DNA from: Cyanobacteria bacterium UBA8803
GTDB taxonomy: Bacteria; Cyanobacteriota; Cyanobacteriia; Cyanobacteriales; Coleofasciculaceae
Length of the DNA stretch: 8,618 nucleotides
Direction: 5' to 3'
Assembly: GCA_003505715.1 (NCBI GenBank)
Contig: DNXU01000377.1
Coordinates: 1-8,618, forward strand
Shown here: in pieces, positions 7,216-8,618 of the stretch
How positions within the stretch are numbered: position 1 is the first letter of the stretch
How the letters are laid out: every line of letters begins with the position of its first letter
Notes under the pieces: model-generated
Seen by the model: the letters and a program-made list of their open reading frames with translations, nothing else
The model's database searches: none
Told to the model about the DNA's origin: nothing
Translations under genes and position numbers: made by a program

Positions 7216-7244
7216 GGAGAAGGGGGAGAGAGGAAGAGAGAGAA
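7216..7244. repeat. 29-base homopurine tract upstream of hemC
   Basis: Every base from 7216 to 7244 on the plus strand is A or G, mostly GA-rich with one run of five G. It lies 92-120 bases before the hemC ATG, which reads on the other strand. It may be a decayed low-complexity repeat or a DNA-structure element. No function can be assigned. Confidence 0.6.
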
Positions 7245-7292
7245 TACTCCTTTTGCTCTAACTCCTTCAAGATAAAAGGCGATAAACCCTGA

Positions 7293-7346
7293 CCGCCGCT
7301 AACTTCCGCTTGACCCTATCGGGTACAAGCGTAGGATGCGCGGCGG
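7293..7346 (-). terminator. Nested GC-rich hairpin downstream of the 137-residue gene
   Basis: The outer arms CCGCCGC (7293-7299) and GCGGCGG (7340-7346) are perfect inverted copies. Inside, CGCTTG plus ACCC (7307-7316) pairs with GGGT plus CAAGCG (7321-7331), with one bulged A and a 4-base loop. The two stems are separated by internal loops of 7 and 8 bases. On the minus strand it begins 20 bases past the stop at 7367 and is followed by moderately T-rich sequence, fitting a transcript end. A structured small RNA or a dispersed repeat is also possible. Confidence 0.5.
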
Positions 7347-7366
7347 AATCTGCTCAAGCAAGAGCC

Positions 7367-7780
7367 TCAGAAACGCCCACTCCCTTTTGGGAGAGTAGAA
7401 GGACGCAGGGGGGGTGCAGCGGCTGCTCCATAATTTACTCGGCAACCTATATTAAATAGACTGGCTCCACATTCAAGGGGTACCACTTCACCCTCAAGCA
7501 TGGCACTACAGCTCACATAACCATCATTGTTCGTGTCCCTAATCATGCACTCGATCGGATGGGCCCCTGCACGCTTGGACCAAGTATTCATGCCCATACC
7601 TGCAACCATGTGCGGCCAAAAGAAAACAACCAAAAACAAGCCAACTACCATTGAAACAACTGCGGTAGCGATTAACCCAGTTCGTATTTTCCAATTTTGC
7701 AGAAAACTGCCGAACTTAGGTTTTACCTCATTCACCACTGGAGCAGGTTCATTTGTTTTTTCTTCTTGAGTTTCCGGCAT
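7367..7780 (-). CDS. Unknown single-pass membrane protein with four C-terminal cysteines
   Basis: I do not recognise this 137-residue protein. Residues 1-33 are charged and proline-rich, probably cytoplasmic. Residues 34-55 form one strongly hydrophobic helix preceded by basic residues (K31, R33). This predicts N-in topology with the remainder outside the cytoplasm or in the thylakoid lumen. The exported part has exactly four cysteines (78, 91, 104, 113), compatible with two disulfides. It also has DTNNDGYVS (82-90), which looks like the first nine positions of an EF-hand or dockerin-type calcium loop but lacks the acidic residue at position 12 (Ala93). The tail (119-137) is Ala/Pro-rich. The start is well supported by AAGGAG four bases upstream. 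It lies upstream of hemC on the same strand and diverges from the gene at 8223. It is likely real; function unknown. Confidence 0.8.
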   Translation of the reverse strand: MPETQEEKTNEPAPVVNEVKPKFGSFLQNWKIRTGLIATAVVSMVVGLFLVVFFWPHMVAGMGMNTWSKRAGAHPIECMIRDTNNDGYVSCSAMLEGEVVPLECGASLFNIGCRVNYGAAAAPPLRPSTLPKGSGRF

Positions 7781-7784
7781 AGGA

Positions 7785-7790
7785 CTCCTT
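7785..7790 (-). promoter_or_regulatory. Strong ribosome binding site of the 137-residue gene
   Basis: On the minus strand AAGGAG is followed by four bases and then the ATG at 7780. It is the strongest Shine-Dalgarno match among the minus-strand genes here and fixes the start. Confidence 0.75.
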
Positions 7791-7816
7791 GTTTATCTAA
7801 ATTCTAGCTTGAGCTA

Positions 7817-7841
7817 GGGAATGGGGAATTGGGAATTGGGA
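7817..7841. repeat. Heptamer tandem repeat GGGAATT (STRR-type)
   Basis: Three full units (GGGAATG, GGGAATT, GGGAATT) and a partial GGGA follow each other exactly. The heptamer differs from the other arrays in this window. The repeat lies 37 bases upstream of the start of the 137-residue gene. Confidence 0.8.
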
Positions 7842-7854
7842 CAGTCTAGCCGTG

Positions 7855-7877
7855 GAGACGTTCCGGTGAAAAGTCTC
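7855..7877. repeat. Decayed copy of the GAGACGTTCC palindrome
   Basis: GAGACGTTCC (7855-7864) is identical to ten bases of the left arm of the hairpin at 2091-2115. The right arm is degraded, with only GTCTC (7873-7877) still pairing. This suggests a dispersed repeat family with one intact and one decayed member in the window. Confidence 0.5.
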
Positions 7878-8212
7878 TATAAGATGATGCGCCCTGCTGA
7901 AAAAGGTGGTATTAAATCCGGCTTTGGTATGATTTCTCTACTACGACTGGCAGTAGGGAACCAATATAAATACTTAAGTAATAATACTTGTTTCCTGAGC
8001 TTTTGATTTTTTTACCATCACTTGCTAGTATTTTACTTATCCAGTTTTATTGGCGCAATTGTTAAATTTAATAACAAAAAATGCCCTCAGCTATACTAAA
8101 TCAGCTGAATAAGATAAAGGATTAAGAATATTCGTTAAATATTTTGTTGGTCAGAGATAACTACCCGATCGTGCCTTTAGAATAAATCCAAAGATAATAC
8201 TCTGCAATTTTT

Positions 8213-8218
8213 GGAGGG
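8213..8218 (+). promoter_or_regulatory. Ribosome binding site GGAGGG that sets the start of the downstream gene
   Basis: GGAGGG is followed by four bases and then the ATG at 8223. The match decides the start. A TTG at 8211 in the same frame would place the start codon upstream of, and reading through, the ribosome binding site itself, so it is not used. Confidence 0.8.
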
Positions 8219-8222
8219 ATCT

Positions 8223-8585
8223 ATGATTGGTTATGCAGTAAGTGGCATGAAGCTAACCGTCAATCCAGGTGACGTAATTGTCAAAGAATCCCAAACCATT
8301 GAGGAAAAAGCCAAGCAAATAGCAGTAGATGTGCCTGATATTACAGGGGATCACATCAAAGTTCCTACTTACTTCATTGTGGAATACCCGAATGGAGAGA
8401 CTAAAGCCCTACACCATGTAAGAGACGCCAAACAAATTTCCGATGTGATTCGGCAAATGCAATTGCATGAAGAAGATGCGAATCAAGGCTCCAAGGAAAT
8501 TAATCACATGCTGAACCTGACGGGTCTAATCTTGATCTCGGTATTTGTCTTAATGACTACCACTATATTAATAGGAATTTTCTGA
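8223..8585 (+). CDS. Unknown small protein with C-terminal membrane anchor
   Basis: I do not recognise this 120-residue protein. It starts at the ATG at 8223 behind a strong GGAGGG site. Residues 1-95 are soluble, with mixed charge and a beta-rich look at 8-60 (SGMKLTVNPGDVIV, VPTYFIVEYPNGE), then a helical stretch (69-95). Residues 98-119 form one hydrophobic helix ending at the last residue, so the protein resembles a tail-anchored protein with its soluble part in the cytoplasm. It has no cysteines and no signal peptide. Termination is by TGA, five bases before a heptamer repeat. The good ribosome site, an intact frame and domain-like composition argue for a real gene. The name cannot go beyond hypothetical membrane protein. 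Confidence 0.8.
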   Translation: MIGYAVSGMKLTVNPGDVIVKESQTIEEKAKQIAVDVPDITGDHIKVPTYFIVEYPNGETKALHHVRDAKQISDVIRQMQLHEEDANQGSKEINHMLNLTGLILISVFVLMTTTILIGIF

Positions 8586-8590
8586 TTTCG

Positions 8591-8618
8591 TTGGTTGTTA
8601 GTTGTTGGTTGTTGGTTG
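8591..8618. repeat. Heptamer tandem repeat TTGGTTG (STRR-type)
   Basis: Four exact 7-base units reach the window end: TTGGTTG, TTAGTTG, TTGGTTG and TTGGTTG. The array begins five bases after the stop of the preceding gene and may continue beyond the window. Confidence 0.8.

Larger units (their letters stand above)
7781..8222. other. 442-base divergent intergenic region
   Basis: This region separates the minus-strand 137-residue gene from the plus-strand gene at 8223 and must hold both promoters. Its left part holds a heptamer repeat (7817-7841) and a decayed copy of the AGAGACGTT palindrome (7855-7877). The right part (about 7960-8210) is AT-rich. TATACT at 8092-8097 is a reasonable -10 candidate for the plus-strand gene, but no well-spaced -35 element accompanies it. 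I see no RNA gene. A 61-codon open frame starting at 7821 is made partly of repeat and is rejected. Confidence 0.6.

Noticed and set aside
7527..7769. 80-codon plus-strand frame opposite the 137-residue gene
   Set aside because: The minus-strand frame has a strong ribosome site, a membrane helix and patterned cysteines. The plus-strand frame has none of these.
7821..8006. 61-codon plus-strand frame in the divergent intergenic region
   Set aside because: Its first codons are GGGAATT repeat and the following ones the decayed palindrome. It has no ribosome site.
7781..8222. NtcA-type site (GTA, eight bases, TAC) in the promoter regions
   Set aside because: Several GTA triplets were checked in this and the other intergenic regions; none has TAC at the right spacing.
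8591..8618. Heptamer arrays as CRISPR-like repeats
   Set aside because: The units are 7 bases long and directly adjacent, with no spacers and no cas genes. They fit STRR repeats.

Overview
The window looks like chromosomal DNA of a filamentous cyanobacterium. Three lines of evidence support this. An FtsH2-type thylakoid protease and a homogentisate phytyltransferase both closely resemble their Synechocystis counterparts (slr0228 and slr1736, from memory). Three perfect HIP1 octamers (GCGATCGC) are present. Several intergenic arrays of 7-base tandem repeats resemble the STRR repeats known from filamentous cyanobacteria. I cannot fix the genus; an Oscillatoriales/Microcoleus-like or Nostocales genome would both fit.

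Layout. Bases 1-180 are the leader of ftsH and begin with a heptamer repeat. Bases 181-2067 (+) encode an intact FtsH2-type AAA+ zinc protease. A palindromic hairpin lies in the short gap between it and a convergent gene. Bases 2164-4524 (-) encode an intact 786-residue bacterial dynamin-like GTPase. Bases 4525-4981 are noncoding, with several palindromes, a Fur-box-like AT-rich operator candidate and a possible insertion-element end. Bases 4982-5944 (-) encode homogentisate phytyltransferase, with a start region invaded by a heptamer repeat. Bases 6156-7124 (-) encode hemC. Bases 7125-7366 hold a homopurine tract and a nested GC-rich hairpin. Bases 7367-7780 (-) encode an unrecognised single-pass membrane protein with four extramembrane cysteines. 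Bases 7781-8222 are a divergent intergenic region. Bases 8223-8585 (+) encode an unrecognised small protein with a C-terminal membrane anchor, followed directly by another heptamer array that runs off the window.

How the genes relate. Four consecutive genes lie on the minus strand (137-aa protein, hemC, hpt, dynamin), but gaps of about 200-450 bases suggest separate transcripts rather than one tight operon. Function still converges loosely on the photosynthetic membrane. HemC feeds heme and chlorophyll synthesis. HPT uses phytyl diphosphate, which can be recycled from chlorophyll, to make tocopherol. FtsH2 degrades photodamaged photosystem II proteins. A dynamin-like GTPase is a candidate membrane remodeller. 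This link is inference from neighbourhood only. I found no CRISPR array, tRNA, rRNA or intact transposase. The least-explained parts are the dynamin-like protein, the two unknown membrane proteins and the structured intergenic DNA.
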